A stretch of DNA of 64,000 nt from Rhipicephalus microplus (GCF_043290135.1 NC_134709.1:69926456-69990455); one strand, 5' to 3'. Positions 12,716-25,543 are shown, counted from the stretch's first letter. Notes: a model not told the origin generated them from the sequence alone. Numbers and translations: made by a program.

Positions 12716-15338
12716 GACTTTCCCAATTTGACTATGGCGAATATACCTTCCCTAACTAAATTATTACTCACTAAACGTGTTTGTATTATTGTCATAGGCT
12801 TGCGTAGTCATGCTTTCACGCTCTTTTGTATATCTTTCGCTTTCTCCTAGGTGTCGCGCGACGTTTTATGCTTCACATGTGTCAATCATGCTTAACCAGA
12901 CTTTTCGTAAACAAATCCATATTCGCATGAGAAAAAGTGGCTTTCGCATAGAATACTTGCAATTTCAATAACAATAGGCTTTTGTTCACGTAAGTCACAA
13001 CCCCAAAAAACGAATTATCTACATTTTTCTTGTTGATTTTCGTTAAGACTTCGCTTTAAATACCGCTCTAAAAATTATGCTTTCAAGCAGTAATCATATA
13101 TTTTTATTCAACATAGCCAAAACCATGTATTTAGAGAACATTTCACAATGTGGACCCATCATCTTAAAGCTTCAGTACTAAAAATCATACAATCATTTCG
13201 AAACAAGTGTGCGATTGAGCTCACACAAGTTTCTCTACGAAGAACACCTTTAAAACAAATGTGTCACCCAGAAAACAAATAGAGCAATGTATTGATGCTG
13301 CTTAATAATCGATATAAATTGTCCAACCACATCGTTCAAAACAAAAGCTACATCTTAAAATAACGAAGCAAATTTCAATAGAGAAACTTCAATTAGGCTG
13401 TACAAAAGCAACACGAAAAGAATCGATCAGCTTTCAGCATAAGTTTCCATCGTGAAGAAGTGGTGAGAATTTGTATGTGCAGCAGAACAAAATGTTTTCG
13501 AGTCTGGCAAGGTATTCGGAGAGACGTGGACGTGCGAGTGAATTGATTTATTGACATGCCAACCTCAGGTCAGCTTTCATCTGATGAACGCCACACCACA
13601 GAAAATGTTCAATAGCTCGTTCTATAAGTTCTCCTTGTTAGACATACTGAAATGAATGAAAGAAGGGTAGTCAATGAAGGCGCACGTGGTGCTTAAGATA
13701 CAACACAAAGTTAACAAATAAAGCCGGCTAACGAAAGTGCAGGGATTCTTACATCAATATTTAAATCAATTAAGGAGTTATGAAATCAGTAGAAGTGGTA
13801 GTGGACGAACCATTACTTGCCATAAGTGCGAAGTGCGATAAAAAATTGATGCAAGTAACTACATAGAAAAGAAAGTAAGTGAAAAAAAAAGGGCGGCATT
13901 CCACTCTTTCAATGTGGATAAGCTACGAATTTTATCACACAGTACCCAGGTAACTCAAGATTTCGAACGTTGTTGCGTATCACATTTAGTTGCAGCATAT
14001 ACCCTGCAAGTAAATCCAAAATGTCTTTCCAGCAAGACCCATTAGAGTCTAGCGTATGCCCCTTGGGAGTTTTTCATTTAGGCAGCGCGTGCTTTTTTCT
14101 CGTTACGTGCATCGTTTTGCTTTTACAGCTCGATCTTTCTTGGCTCTCTTTATTAGATGTCTTGTCAAGCGCGAACACTGACCATCGGCATCAGCACGAG
14201 GGATGCGAAAATTCGGATGGAAGAGATGACGTCCAAGATGGTGAAAATATGTGACATCAGCCATAGATTTTCCTATAAACACTTTAGAGAGGAACTTTGG
14301 CGTTAGTGTCTATGAGAGTCGCAACACATGGCACTACAGCGGGCATGGGAATGATGGGTAGTACACAGATTGGCAAATATTTTGAACTTCCGGCTCCGCT
14401 TTGCTTGGAGTAGCTTGAAGCTGCTTTGTTACGAAACAACAACCAGCAACAGTTAATGAGTTACGCTTTAGCACCTTAATCTATTAGGCTCACCAATTCA
14501 ATCGGGTCGTGAAATTCTAAAGAGTCCTCTCTTTGCTTTGAAACGAAAAACGGGAACACGGAAATGAACGAAGCCACAAATGCATTCGAAGCCAGCAAGC
14601 ACGAAGTATAGGCAAATCCGTGTACTACCCATAATTCTCATGGTCTCTCACCGATCGCGGCACTAGAGTTGCCTCTAGTTAATTTGGAGAAACTCCGGGA
14701 GATCAGCGTGACGTGCCTGCAGCGCCATCGCTACATAGCATAATATGAGGTCAAGTCATCACGCCATCACTCGACATCATCGCTTCGCGCTGCCTCCGCG
14801 ATCTCGATCTCGGCCGCCATAGAAAATGAAATAAGGCTCGGGTACCCTGCGAAACCTTCGGTACTGGATGCGATGTGAAATAATGTTAGTCCCAGAAAGC
14901 TTGCGGAAGGGGGCGTGGGAAGACAATTACATCGACGAAGAAATAAAAGATGGCTTTCACTTTCTAGTTATTCTTGGCGATTGCCTAAGGGACCCTGCCA
15001 TACTGCTTTATAGAACTGTGTTGAGCTGCGAGGTATTTCATATGTATGTCGCACATGCGTTAGCATTTACGAATCTTGGGTTTATTGCTTCGTTTGCAAC
15101 ACGTAAGTAGCGAGCAGTGGTGTTTAGCCGAATTTTGTGGCACATACCTTCACACCTACGGACAATTGAGAGAAAGACAAAAAATACAGTGGCCCTCACC
15201 AGAGGAAGCTTACAAGTTTTTAAACACCCTGTGCTTGGAAAGATGAAAATGATTGTAAAAAATGGTAAAGCAGAGGAGGAGCAAAATCGTGATTGTGGCA
15301 CCATCGAAGTGCTACGTAGCAATATTGTCTAGGACGAA
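12716..15338. other. No recognisable gene; AT-rich
   Basis: Strongly AT-rich from about 12.7 to 13.9 kb with no long open frame. A plus-strand frame at 13970-14254 includes a hydrophobic stretch but nothing identifiable. Part of 15117-15338 is probably the 3' UTR of the minus-strand LINE fragment that follows. Confidence 0.45.
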
Positions 15339-15690
15339 TTACAGTTCCTCATTCAAGACACTTGCTTGAAGAAACTGCAACAAGGCCTTGAGATCAGCTT
15401 GTGTTGAAGACCAAGCACGCCAGGTTCCTAGAATCTTGTTGCCTCGAGAAGGTGTTTGTACAGCTTGCCTTGTGTTGCTGATGGGGCCACTCTTTAGGAA
15501 TTTAAGTGGGTGCACGCACACAATATTAGCTTGGCATTTGGTATGGGCAACTCCAAGTGTAAATAGGCGGGTAGAGTCACGTCGTGATAGGCTGCAGAAG
15601 ATAGGCAGTTTCAAATCAGGATCCAAGATACGCAGCGGTGGGCTCGTAAGCGTCGGTGAATTTAACAAGTCCAACAAATTATAGATGACG
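15339..15690 (-). mobile_element. LINE ORF2 C-terminal fragment (I-like)
   Basis: A minus-strand frame of 112 codons has the order expected downstream of RNase H in I-like elements: a SPPLRILDP-type linker, FCSLSRRDSTRLF, LGVAHTK, a segment where the zinc-binding cysteines should lie but the frame appears shifted, and the C-terminal ILGTW...LKALLQFLQAS tail ending in a stop at about 15339. The same order (PPGL..., LGV..., HILC...) is seen in the plus-strand copy at 60.6 kb. I infer a 5'-truncated, decayed relative of that family. The subfamily is uncertain because the Cys motif is lost. Confidence 0.5.
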
Positions 15691-16392
15691 GGCTAACACA
15701 CGGAGTGTTTTTGCAGTTTCGCATGGGGAAAGAGGAACGGTGGCACTGCTGAAGTCACCGTGGGCAGATTGGGCAGCTTCGTCAGCTTTTTTTTATAAAA
15801 TTATAGCACGAACACACGCCTATACTCACACACTCAGGCACCAAATATGAGGAGGGGGAGATGTGCGTGTGTAAATGTGGCATGTTTTAGCACTCTACTT
15901 ATTGTTTAAGAAATCGACAACTAGCTGGGCACACAAGTTATTTTGCGTCAGCTTGGTTATTTCCTTGAATACCATAGGAACAAACAGCCACTGGAAGAAT
16001 ATTTTATGAAATTTTTCTATATTACTTCGCGAAGGACTTCCCTGATTTCCGCCATGAGCTGCTGATGTGAACCTTGACCTCAAGCTGAGAATAGATTTTC
16101 ATGATGAGAGCCAGTGATGGCGAACTACCCTACATTTCACCCAACACACATTCGAAGTTGTCTCAGTCTTTGACACTTCGCAATTCTGTTGAGTTCTGCC
16201 ACAGGTTGCCATCATGCGAAAGAATTAAGGAAGGTACACAGCCACAACTTCGTCAATTAATAGCCGGTGCTATTTCTCACATTATTGTGGTGATCAAGAC
16301 GACAGTGCTAGTCACTGAGGCATCGCCCGGTGGGCTGCATATATTGCTCCTCAAATGTAAGCGGCAGGCCGTACACCACGCATACGACACCG
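15691..16392. other. No recognisable gene
   Basis: Open frames of 60-100 codons (15895-16083 minus; 16101-16400 plus) have no recognisable domain. A T-run lies at about 15788-15796. Nothing else is supported. Confidence 0.45.
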
Positions 16393-16502
16393 TTAGTTAA
16401 TTTGTAGATAGATATGTGGGGTTTAACGTCCCAAAATTACCTTATGATTATGAGAGACGCCGTAGTGTAGGCATCCGGAAATTGTGGCCATTAGTTAATT
16501 TG
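16393..16502 (-). mobile_element. 5'-truncated Ruka-like SINE with perfect 12-bp target duplication
   Basis: Only the last roughly 85 bases of the SINE are present (16405-16490, minus), beginning inside the ccggatgcc...acggcgtctctcat region and ending in cccacatatctatctac. Identical 12-bp repeats, ttagttaatttg, flank it at 16393-16404 and 16491-16502. A severe 5' truncation with an intact duplication is the hallmark of incomplete target-primed reverse transcription. Confidence 0.93.
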
Positions 16503-18592
16503 ATTCGCTGCAGCTTAGTGCATTTCTTTGGCGGGACTGTATTTGGATCCGCCAGCTTGCATAGCTTCCCGAGCTTGTTGGGAGCCTAGAACACAACCTT
16601 AGCCATTGCCTCCTGGGCAGTCTTCTTCAATTAATAGAATAGTTCATGCTTGTAGGGAATATACTTTGCAGCACTTGCTAGAAGCGGCATCAGCTACCGG
16701 CTTTTCACCGTTTGATCGCGCTTTATTTAACTCTTTTGTGCACGAAACTCCATTGTTGCAGAAAACAGGGTATTATTTTGAAAATGGGTGAAGTGGTTTG
16801 CAGAAAAGGCTTTTCTCGCAAGATACTAAAATTGGTAGTTTTAGTTGAAAAGATATGAGTTGGTCACCTGAGGTGACCACTATGCAGTAAGAGTCTACTG
16901 GTCACTTTCGGTGGAAGTACAGCTACTCACTTCTATAGTACTTAGCGTTAGATACTCATAAACATGCTTCCTGCGCAGTAAATATATTAAGAATGGCTCA
17001 TGTTTTCACATCCATAAGAATATCTCGGGTTTACCGTGTAGCGCGCCTTGAAGACGACAGCAATCGGAGAAAAACGAAAGTTAGATGGTACATTGAAATC
17101 GAAACGAGGTAGCGTCATCTTTGTCGGATTGCCGAAAGGTTTAAAAATGCGCCATTGAAAATCTGACACGTGGGGCTGACTTGCTTCAAGAGAAACAATT
17201 GAGGAAAACTTGGTTACCTTGGGTGACCACCATGCTAGAAAGAGTCAAAATTTGTTCCATGCTGAGGACTGAAGTTTAGTTGACAGCTAGAAATTTCCGC
17301 CTAACAGGTAACAGAAAGACTTTCCGAGGGCATTCTTGAAGCACAAAAGGACAATGGCCCGCTTACTTAGCTTGGTATGTGTGAATGATGCCGCAAAAGT
17401 GCTTTGTTGACTCCGTGCTCCCACAAACAATAAGTATGGCTATCCTTATATATACGCTTCCTTTACTTCCAAAACAAAACGGCCCTGCCGGGCTGTAAAC
17501 ATATATAACCAAGTCATAACCTATAATCCCAAAAACCATGGATCCTTGCACTTGAAGTACAGCTTTGTGAGCTAAGTGGCATAAAAACGAATCGCTAAGA
17601 ATAGGAGCTACGCAGAAGCCAATAAAAACACCACTCTTCTGCAAAACGTTTTGGCAATCCGAGGGGTTGGAATTGAAATTTAGATAAAACTCAAAAAATG
17701 TCAAAAAACATCATACATATGTGTGATAAAATCTTGCTATCAATGGTCAATTTAGCAAGGTAAATATTTGCTAGCACCCTTAACAACTTCACAAAATTAA
17801 GCAGCGTCATTTGAGAAACGGTGAAGATAGTGCGTACATCGACTGTGTCCGAGCGGATTTCTAGAAGCGCCCGCATTCAATCATTCAAATAATGTTGCTT
17901 TCAATATGGTTAAAAACATATCTATATAACATAATGAGTGCTTTGTTATTGCATGTAGTAAAACGCAGGACATACGCTAATTTGTTGTTCAAACGCAAAC
18001 ATTGTGATCTGCGTGATGACGTCTATGTGTCCGACGTCATCACGCAGCAGCCAAGTGTGATAAAGTGCTCAGCATAGTGTCATCTTGATTAGCAAGTAAG
18101 CTTTAAATTTGCTAGATTGGCCAGGAAATACAAGCATCATTATTTTCTTTCCAAAAAGGCAATACTGTTGAATTTCTCATTTTACACCGTTTCACATTTT
18201 TTCAGGTTGCGCCTTGTTCGCAGCTTGCGTACGTCAACGACTTGAGTGAATGAAAACGAAATTCCTGTACTTCGCGCTATCTCTTTACCACACAAACCAT
18301 GGAAGCAGTGCATCGCGTACTTTACTCGGAATATTGACAAATCCCTCATATAGAGAGCACGCGAAACTGCCCACCCTATCTGGGCGCGTCAATGTAACAT
18401 GCAAACATATCGCAGTTATCGAAATTAAACTTGCAAGGAGATCCCACGTAATTTAATAATCGATAATATGCGAAACATTCGAAGGAAAGATAATTGTGCT
18501 GTAATGTTTTTAGCAAGACCTCACGAAATTCCGCTAAGTATATGTAGAAATGTTGTACACACAGACATATTTTAAACAGTAACATGTTTGCC
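16503..18592. other. No recognisable gene; contains short dispersed duplication
   Basis: No domain-bearing open frame. Two related segments lie about 350 bp apart: 16860 (tggtcacctgaggtgacca, a near-perfect small palindrome, then ctatgcag...aagagtc) and 17213 (tggttaccttgggtgacca, then ccatgc...aagagtc). A perfect long hairpin at 18009-18047 is listed separately. Confidence 0.5.
18009..18047. repeat. Perfect 15-bp-arm hairpin
   Basis: ctgcgtgatgacgtc (18009-18023) and its exact reverse complement gacgtcatcacgcag (18033-18047) are separated by nine bases. Each arm holds a TGACGTC word resembling a CRE/ATF site. I see no T-run or gene next to it, so a terminator role is not indicated. It may be the end structure of a small transposon or an extruding hairpin. 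Confidence 0.95.
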
Positions 18593-18988
18593 GTTGCGTG
18601 ACGTTGCCAACAGCAACATTGGTATTAGCGACACCAGACACGGTATGCTGATGTGTAGTGCTAGCGCCCGCAAGGATGGCAGCCCTGGACACTGCTCTAT
18701 GAATGAGCATCAGCGGATGGCACTTCACTGCAATGGTCATTAACCTGACGTGACGGCTTTTTGATAGAAGTACGTACGTACTGGTTATAAAATTGGATAA
18801 CCAGAACTACAGCCACAATTTAGATTTTCACGAACATTACGGTCAACTTGAAAAGCTGTTCCAAGACATGACGTGGCTCTCTAGCAGAATGCTTGATCGC
18901 CTAGCAGAATGCTCTGGTACGATTCCTGTTATGACCATGATATTTATTCCATTTGCTCATTTGGTCTACGCTGCCGATGTCCACTTTT

Positions 18989-19380
18989 AGGGATGAAGAT
19001 CCTTAGGATCGACCTATCGTTACGATCCATCACGCCCACAAAACCCGAACAAAAACTGAACACCTGCCCAACAAAAAACAAGACCATATTGGTAAACAAC
19101 CGACTTCATGATCACCGTTGCCCTCCATTTGTCCGTATATCCGTCCATCCATCTCTCCACCGCCAATGTGTCGATTCGTCCATCCATGGGACCTTCCATA
19201 CATCCTTGCGTCCAATCATCCGTGCGTCCATGCATACGTCCACCCATTCATCCAACCGTGACTCCGTCCGTCCATCTGTAAGTCACCTATACTGGTCGGT
19301 GACTTCAATGTCGTCATAAAGGACCTTGGGACCTACCTATAGTTTCGCCCCCTTGTCGTCATTCACTTCGTGACAATGCA
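18989..19380 (+). mobile_element. T-element copy 1 (short form, inverted core)
   Basis: It starts with agggatgaagatcctta, a diverged form of the family start aggggcgaagctcctta, and ends with tttcgcccccttgtcgtcattcacttcg, the family end. The minisatellite core at about 19125-19275 is made of CCGTCCATCC-type words, the reverse complement of the GGACGGACGC-type core in the other plus-oriented copies, while both ends keep the plus orientation. It sits inside the (GATA)n-tailed repeat and so inserted after it. Confidence 0.72.
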
Positions 19381-20022
19381 CTAATGTTTCTTAATGCTCT
19401 CGAAATAAAATTACCAATGTCTGTTTGCACCATTCTTTGCTTGATATAAACTGCCAAGCACCTTGAGTACATTGCGCGTAACTACAATTGACCTTAATCC
19501 GACGTGAAAGCTGTACGTAACAGTACATATATAATGTTTATCAAATTGGATAGCCATCGCTGCTCCCCGAATTGATTCTTCACGAACATCACGGCCCATT
19601 CGAAAAGCTGTAGCGAGACATGGCGTGGCTCTGTGGTAGAATACTTGATTGCCAAGCAGACTGCAGGAATTCGATGATTACTTCTGGGACCCTGACATTT
19701 TTTCTTCACATTCATCTGGCCAAAGCAGGCGATGGCAGCTTTTTCTTAACGCTCACGCATTGATATTACCCATGCGTGTTCTCGCCGTTCCAGGGTAGAT
19801 ATAAAGTGTCAATCAACTGTGGCATATACCCGCCCGAAGGTATGTGTCACTGCCCGACGGAAAGCTTTTGATGATGCACGCGACAGGAATGTAACGTTAT
19901 TTATGTAAGGACCAGTGAGTCGTATTTTTCAAACCATCTAACCCTCCCGAAGTAATTTTCGTTCCCGAAGTTAAGGGGGTGATCACTAGAGCACCCAGAT
20001 GTATGTGCATAGATAGGTAGAT

Positions 20023-21194
<1,172 letters not shown>

Positions 21195-23000
21195 AGCCGC
21201 CATGGTGGCACTGTGGTACTCACACGAAGCTTGCATAATCGATTACGGCCGCTGCAGTCGCAATTCAATCGAGGTGAAATGCAACATTTCTGAAATGCTA
21301 CAGCGACAGACATACAAGGCTTTGGTCTGTGGAGGAGTAGGCATTGTTAGCGAGGCTGTAATATGTAGGCCCTTTCTTTTGCAGGAGGCAGGCTCCAGAA
21401 GGAAATGTTCCATTAGGCGACCTCGCGCGTCGAAACGAGAGTCTCCCCACAGGCTACGATGCGCATTAAAATCCTCTAAGACAAGGTAGGGCTCGGGAAG
21501 TTCATTTATTCTGGAATTCACGTTTATGCAGTTGGTAGTGTGGCGGTATGTACAAAGAGCGAAAGATGACGAGTTTTATAAAGAGTACCGATCGAACAGC
21601 CACTGCTTCAAAGAACGATCGAAATGGTAGGTGCATGCATGAAATTCCTGGAATAACTATAATGGCTACACCTTCAAATGATGCTATAGCATCATCACGA
21701 TTCTTTCGGAAAATGATATAGCTACGAAAAAATTTGGTGTGTTTGGATTTTAAGCGTGTTTATTGTACACACAGCACATTTGGCGAATGTATGCATAGGA
21801 ATTCTTGGGCACCGTTAAGGTTCCTGAGAAGGCCCTTAACGTTCTATTGTATAAATTGTGTGTTCATCATGAAAGTAACGTAGTTCTGTGTGTAGGAAAA
21901 ATACGGTTCTGTTGTTCAGAGAAGACGTCTGAGTTTTAGTAACAGAGGCATCATCAAACCCTGTTATTAGCTTTTTTGTCTACCTGGCACTCCAAAGAGC
22001 CACATCAAGCTTTCGTTACTAGGGGTACCGTGGAGTTCATTGCCTCCAGGGAGGCACTGGATGCCCGCACGCACGATCCAGTGGTTCGGGTTTGGGACAT
22101 CATCTGGTGAGACGACGCCTTAGTACCTGACGACCCTGGGGTCGCTCGTACCTGTTCGTGAGCTGGCGTAACAGTCTCGGCTGCCACCGCCAAGGGGGAA
22201 AGTGCCAGAGCTGACAGCTAGCTCTGTGCAGGCCAAGAGAGTGGCAAGGGCTAGTGCGACGTTGCCCCCCCCCCGCGCGCCGCATCAGCATAGGGTGTTG
22301 CGTAGAAAAGTGCGCACCTTTTCATGCTTCCTTAAATGAAATGTTTTCTTTTACGCTGAGCGTTATAATATCTTTTTCTTTTTTTTACAATTTGGACATG
22401 AACGCGAGTACGCTGCAAGATCGCCATCACAGATGACACAGTTAGGCGTGTTTGTACAGTTATCAGAGGGATGTCCTTGATGCGCAGAGCTTGCGCAAGT
22501 TTGTCTACTTCAGCAGCTTTGGGAGCCGTGGCTGAATCTCTGCCATTTGAAACATCGCCTAGGATTTGGTATGTATGGGCGAACGGCGAGTTGAATGCAA
22601 CCTGTTTCTATATCTGAAGGTAGTACATTGCATGCAAATGTCAATCTGAGGTGCTTAGTGAGTAGTTTTTTTTTGTCACGTCTGTCGATGATTCGTATCA
22701 AATCAGTGAAATTCGGATCTTTACACTCATCTAAAAGTTTTTCTTCGATCAGTTTAAGGAGGTCTGCTTCTGAGACGATTCCGCATAATGTACTCATAGA
22801 TTGGTGAGCTAAAACTGATATTGAAGTGTTACCGATTGCTCTTAGATTGCCAAGTTTTTCACACTGTTGCTTCAGAGGTAGTTCAAGGAGAGAGTCACCG
22901 CTCGCCACCTTAGTTACTTTGTAGACTGATCCGAAGACTTCGGCCAACGACTCTGACACAACAAATGGTAGAATAGATCTGGCTGGTTTATCTTGTGCTT
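21195..23000 (-). mobile_element. I-like LINE: ORF1 with zinc knuckles and ORF2 endonuclease, 3' part missing
   Basis: Read on the minus strand, ORF1 runs from about 23000 to about 22000. A conserved gag-like region (SESLAEVFGSVYKV, IISEADLL-like, TKHLRLTF) is followed by VRPYIPNPRRCF and zinc knuckles: CFKWQRFSHGSQSC, where the second Cys is Trp; a TGA stop directly after it; then CASSAHQGHPSDNC and SCPNC with a Lys run. A Pro/Ala/Ser-rich tail extends to about 22005. ORF2 begins downstream with an exonuclease-endonuclease-phosphatase endonuclease: LPEPYLVLEDFNAH, LWGDSRFDARGRL (21400-21500), then after a frameshift the ACLLQKKGPTYYSLANN block near 21340. Sequence homology stops at about 21195 with no reverse transcriptase. 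The element is inactive and, unusually, lacks its 3' rather than its 5' part. Confidence 0.85.
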
Positions 23001-23072
23001 ATGACATGGAACTTTGTAAATGACAAGTCGGGGCAGTTGAAGTATGCGAGTTCGTCGGTGCGCACCTTTTTA

Positions 23073-24077
23073 AGGGTGAAGCTCCTTAAAGCGGCAACCG
23101 CCCGTCCCTCGTCGTAGTCCTAGTGCGTAAGCAGTCTTGCGCTTTGACCTGCAAGGTGGTGCCGGTGGGAGATTTCTCCTGTGCGTTGTTGAACAATAAA
23201 AAATTGGCAGCAGCGTGCGCGTGAGCTAAAAGCCCAATTCTCCTGTCTCTCATTCCCAATTAGCAGCCATTGGCATGCACATTGAGCACTATCTGACAAG
23301 AACGGGTCGCTACGTTATACTCGCTGGGCGTAACCTCCTTGGTTTTAGAAAGGTTTAGTGAGCGTTGCGCCGCAGTGCCATGATTGCAGTGAACTAGTAT
23401 ATACCATGAACTCGAGGTGGTTAAAAGTGGGAAGTAGACAAGAAGCGCAAGCCGTAAGAAAGTGTGCGTGTGCCACCTCTCGTTTAGTCCTCGGAATCTC
23501 CGCTGGATGGCGGTGCTTCCATATGTAGAATATATGATGAAAACATGCGAGATGGTGGTACTTGGCGTGTTGACTAGATGAACAAACCGACACACAGACA
23601 GATGCATAGATGGACGCACGGACGGCAGCGCGGATGGATGGACGCATGGACGAACACAGGGCAGGACGCACGGGTGGATGTGCGGCCGCACGAAGAGACG
23701 CACACACGGACGGGCGGATAGACGCATGGGTGGTCACACAGACGGGCGATTATATGATGAAAAGATGCGAGATGGTGGTACTTGGTGTGTTGACTAGGTG
23801 GACGCACGAACACACAGACAAATAGATCCATGGATGGACGCATGAATGGCTGCACGGACAGATGGACACATGGACGGACGCAGGGGTGAATGCATGGACG
23901 AACGCAGGAATTGACGCACGAATGGACGTGTGGGCGCACGAACAGGCGCACGCACGATTGGGTGGTCGGACGCACGGACGGTCACACAGACGGACGCATG
24001 GATGGACGGAAGCAAGAGCGAATAGAAGGACGGATGCTTCGCCGCACTCTCCATCGTTCATCCCGCAGATATGCTGC
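23073..24077 (+). mobile_element. T-element copy 2 (long form, about 1 kb)
   Basis: Start: agggtgaagctccttaaagcgg. Then the unique body shared with copies 5 and 7: a gcgttgttgaacaataaaa block, tactcgctgggcgtaacctcc, ccatgaactcgaggtgg, gtccgctggatggcgg, and atatgatgaaaacatgcgagatgg. A minisatellite core of GGAC/GCATGGACGGAC words fills about 23570-24030. The end is cggatgcttcgccgcactctccatcgttc...atatgctgc, then nine T. Inside the core the body segment atatgatgaaaagatgcgagatgg is repeated at 23752, so part of the element is internally duplicated. T-tracts flank both sides. The long Arg/Pro/Val/Cys or Met/Asp/Gly/Arg open frames over the core are low-complexity artefacts. Confidence 0.85.
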
Positions 24078-24086
24078 TTTTTTTTT

Positions 24087-24809
24087 GAGGAAGACGATCG
24101 AGTAGACGGAGAACGACGGTGATCCCATTACATTTTTTTTTGTTTCAGCAACAATGGCAGCAACGCACCATAGAGTTAACATAAAAGACGCTGAAGCACC
24201 TGTGTGAGGCTGCAGACGGCAGCCGTAAATTGCTGTTGTAATCAAATATAATGACCCAAAGGTAAGTAACCACACGAGTTAAGTCTCGCCGCCAGAAAGG
24301 CTAGAAATAAACTGAATGAGTAACAGTATTGTGAGACTAAAAGACAAAAATGATGATTAAGGATTAGGAACCATTGGGGTGGATGGAAGCGAAGAGAGCA
24401 TAAAGAAGAGAGGCCCACGGGACGGCTTTATGCTCTCCCATGGTAGAGTACCGAGTACTCTATATCATTAACCACTTTTTCTAAACAGAGTTAAGAAAAT
24501 GCCCCTAGGTGGGTCAGCCCAGGGGTGCCATCTACGTAAAGCCGGGGCCAAAGGGGTCTGTTGCCTCCACCGAGGGGCTTTAAAGGTCCAATAATCCAGC
24601 GGTGACTCAACCCTTATGATCCCCCTTTCCCCGGTAATGGCTTAGGCACGCACGGCGAGGCATGCCCCCCCCCCCCCCCCATCAGCATGGGTGTGTGGTG
24701 TCGCTACACACCAAACACCTGCTTACGCGCACGCCCCTGTGAGGAACGGAGCAGCAAGTATGGCGGTTGTGTCATGTGTGACCGGAAGTTCACGTGACGA
24801 ACTTTTTTT
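24087..24809. other. No recognisable gene; hairpin and poly(C) tract
   Basis: No domain-bearing open frame. Contents: a perfect 12-bp stem-loop at 24394-24437 (listed separately), a run of 16 C at 24665-24680, and a ccatcagcatgggtg word after it that resembles gcatcagcatagggtg at about 22283, also following a C-run. Confidence 0.5.
24394..24437. repeat. Perfect 12-bp stem-loop
   Basis: gagagcataaag (24394-24405) pairs exactly with ctttatgctctc (24426-24437) across a 20-base GC-rich loop. No adjacent gene is known, so a role cannot be assigned. Confidence 0.9.
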
Positions 24810-25130
24810 AGGGGTGAAGCTCCTTAAGGCGTCACCCGATCGTCCTCTGTAGTAACCTAGTAACCACCTCTCTCGTGTACGTTCTACAGGAGAGTTTAGT
24901 TTTTAGAATGTCCGCTAGATGGCTGAACTTGTGTATTATCAATATATAACGAAAAGATGTGAGGTGGTGGTACTTGGAGTGTTCACTAGACGGACGGACA
25001 TACACAAAGACAGACGGACAAACGCACGAACGGACTGATTGACCCATGGTAGGACTGATGGACGGATACACGAATGAACGGACGGACGCTTCGCCCCACT
25101 TATCATCATTCAGTCCGTGGATATGCTGTA
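24810..25130 (+). mobile_element. T-element copy 3 (short form, about 320 bp)
   Basis: Start aggggtgaagctccttaagg preceded by seven T; a short body (gtccgctagatggctgaac, atgtgaggtggtggtacttgg); a small GGAC-type core at about 24990-25085; end acgcttcgccccacttatcatcattcagtccgtggatatgctgt followed by a T-run. Compared with the long copies it lacks about 400 bases of body, so it is either a deletion derivative or a separate subfamily that kept both ends. Confidence 0.85.
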
Positions 25131-25536
25131 TTTTTTAAATAAAGACGGAGACGAAGCAAAATAGAGTCCAGGAAGACGGCAATGACGTATAGCGATATTT
25201 CACCTCTTATTTCTTGCTTTTGCTGTCGCGTCGAAAAAATATGATCTTCCAAGAGCATGGTGTAATTCCATTTTTCTTTTTTTGCCAAACAGCAAAAAAA
25301 AAAGAGCGTTATGAATTTCGAAAAGAAGACCTGATCAACCCCAGTAATACCTATACATTTACTCTATATTAGCAATATCTGGAATACGTCTCAATTTTAG
25401 CGAAATAAATGCCTACGCTTTCCTGTGTGAGTAGAGAACACGTAATCAATATTGTACAAAGCGTCGGCTGAACAGGTTTCTAGGGCTACAGTGGACGAAA
25501 AAGAATATCTGTGTTGTGGTGGTTCAAGTGCCACGG
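25131..25536. other. No recognisable gene
   Basis: AT-rich sequence with homopolymer runs (for example ten A near 25293). I see no coding or structural signal. Confidence 0.45.
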
Positions 25537-25543
25537 AAAAAAA

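Noticed and set aside
23345..24061. Long Pro/Val/Arg/Cys-rich or Met/Asp/Gly/Arg-rich open frames over GGAC-type arrays (also at 25.5, 30.4, 31.4 and 53.6 kb)
   Set aside because: They are translations of a near-tetranucleotide minisatellite, open in several frames on both strands at once, and they track the DNA repeat rather than any protein pattern.
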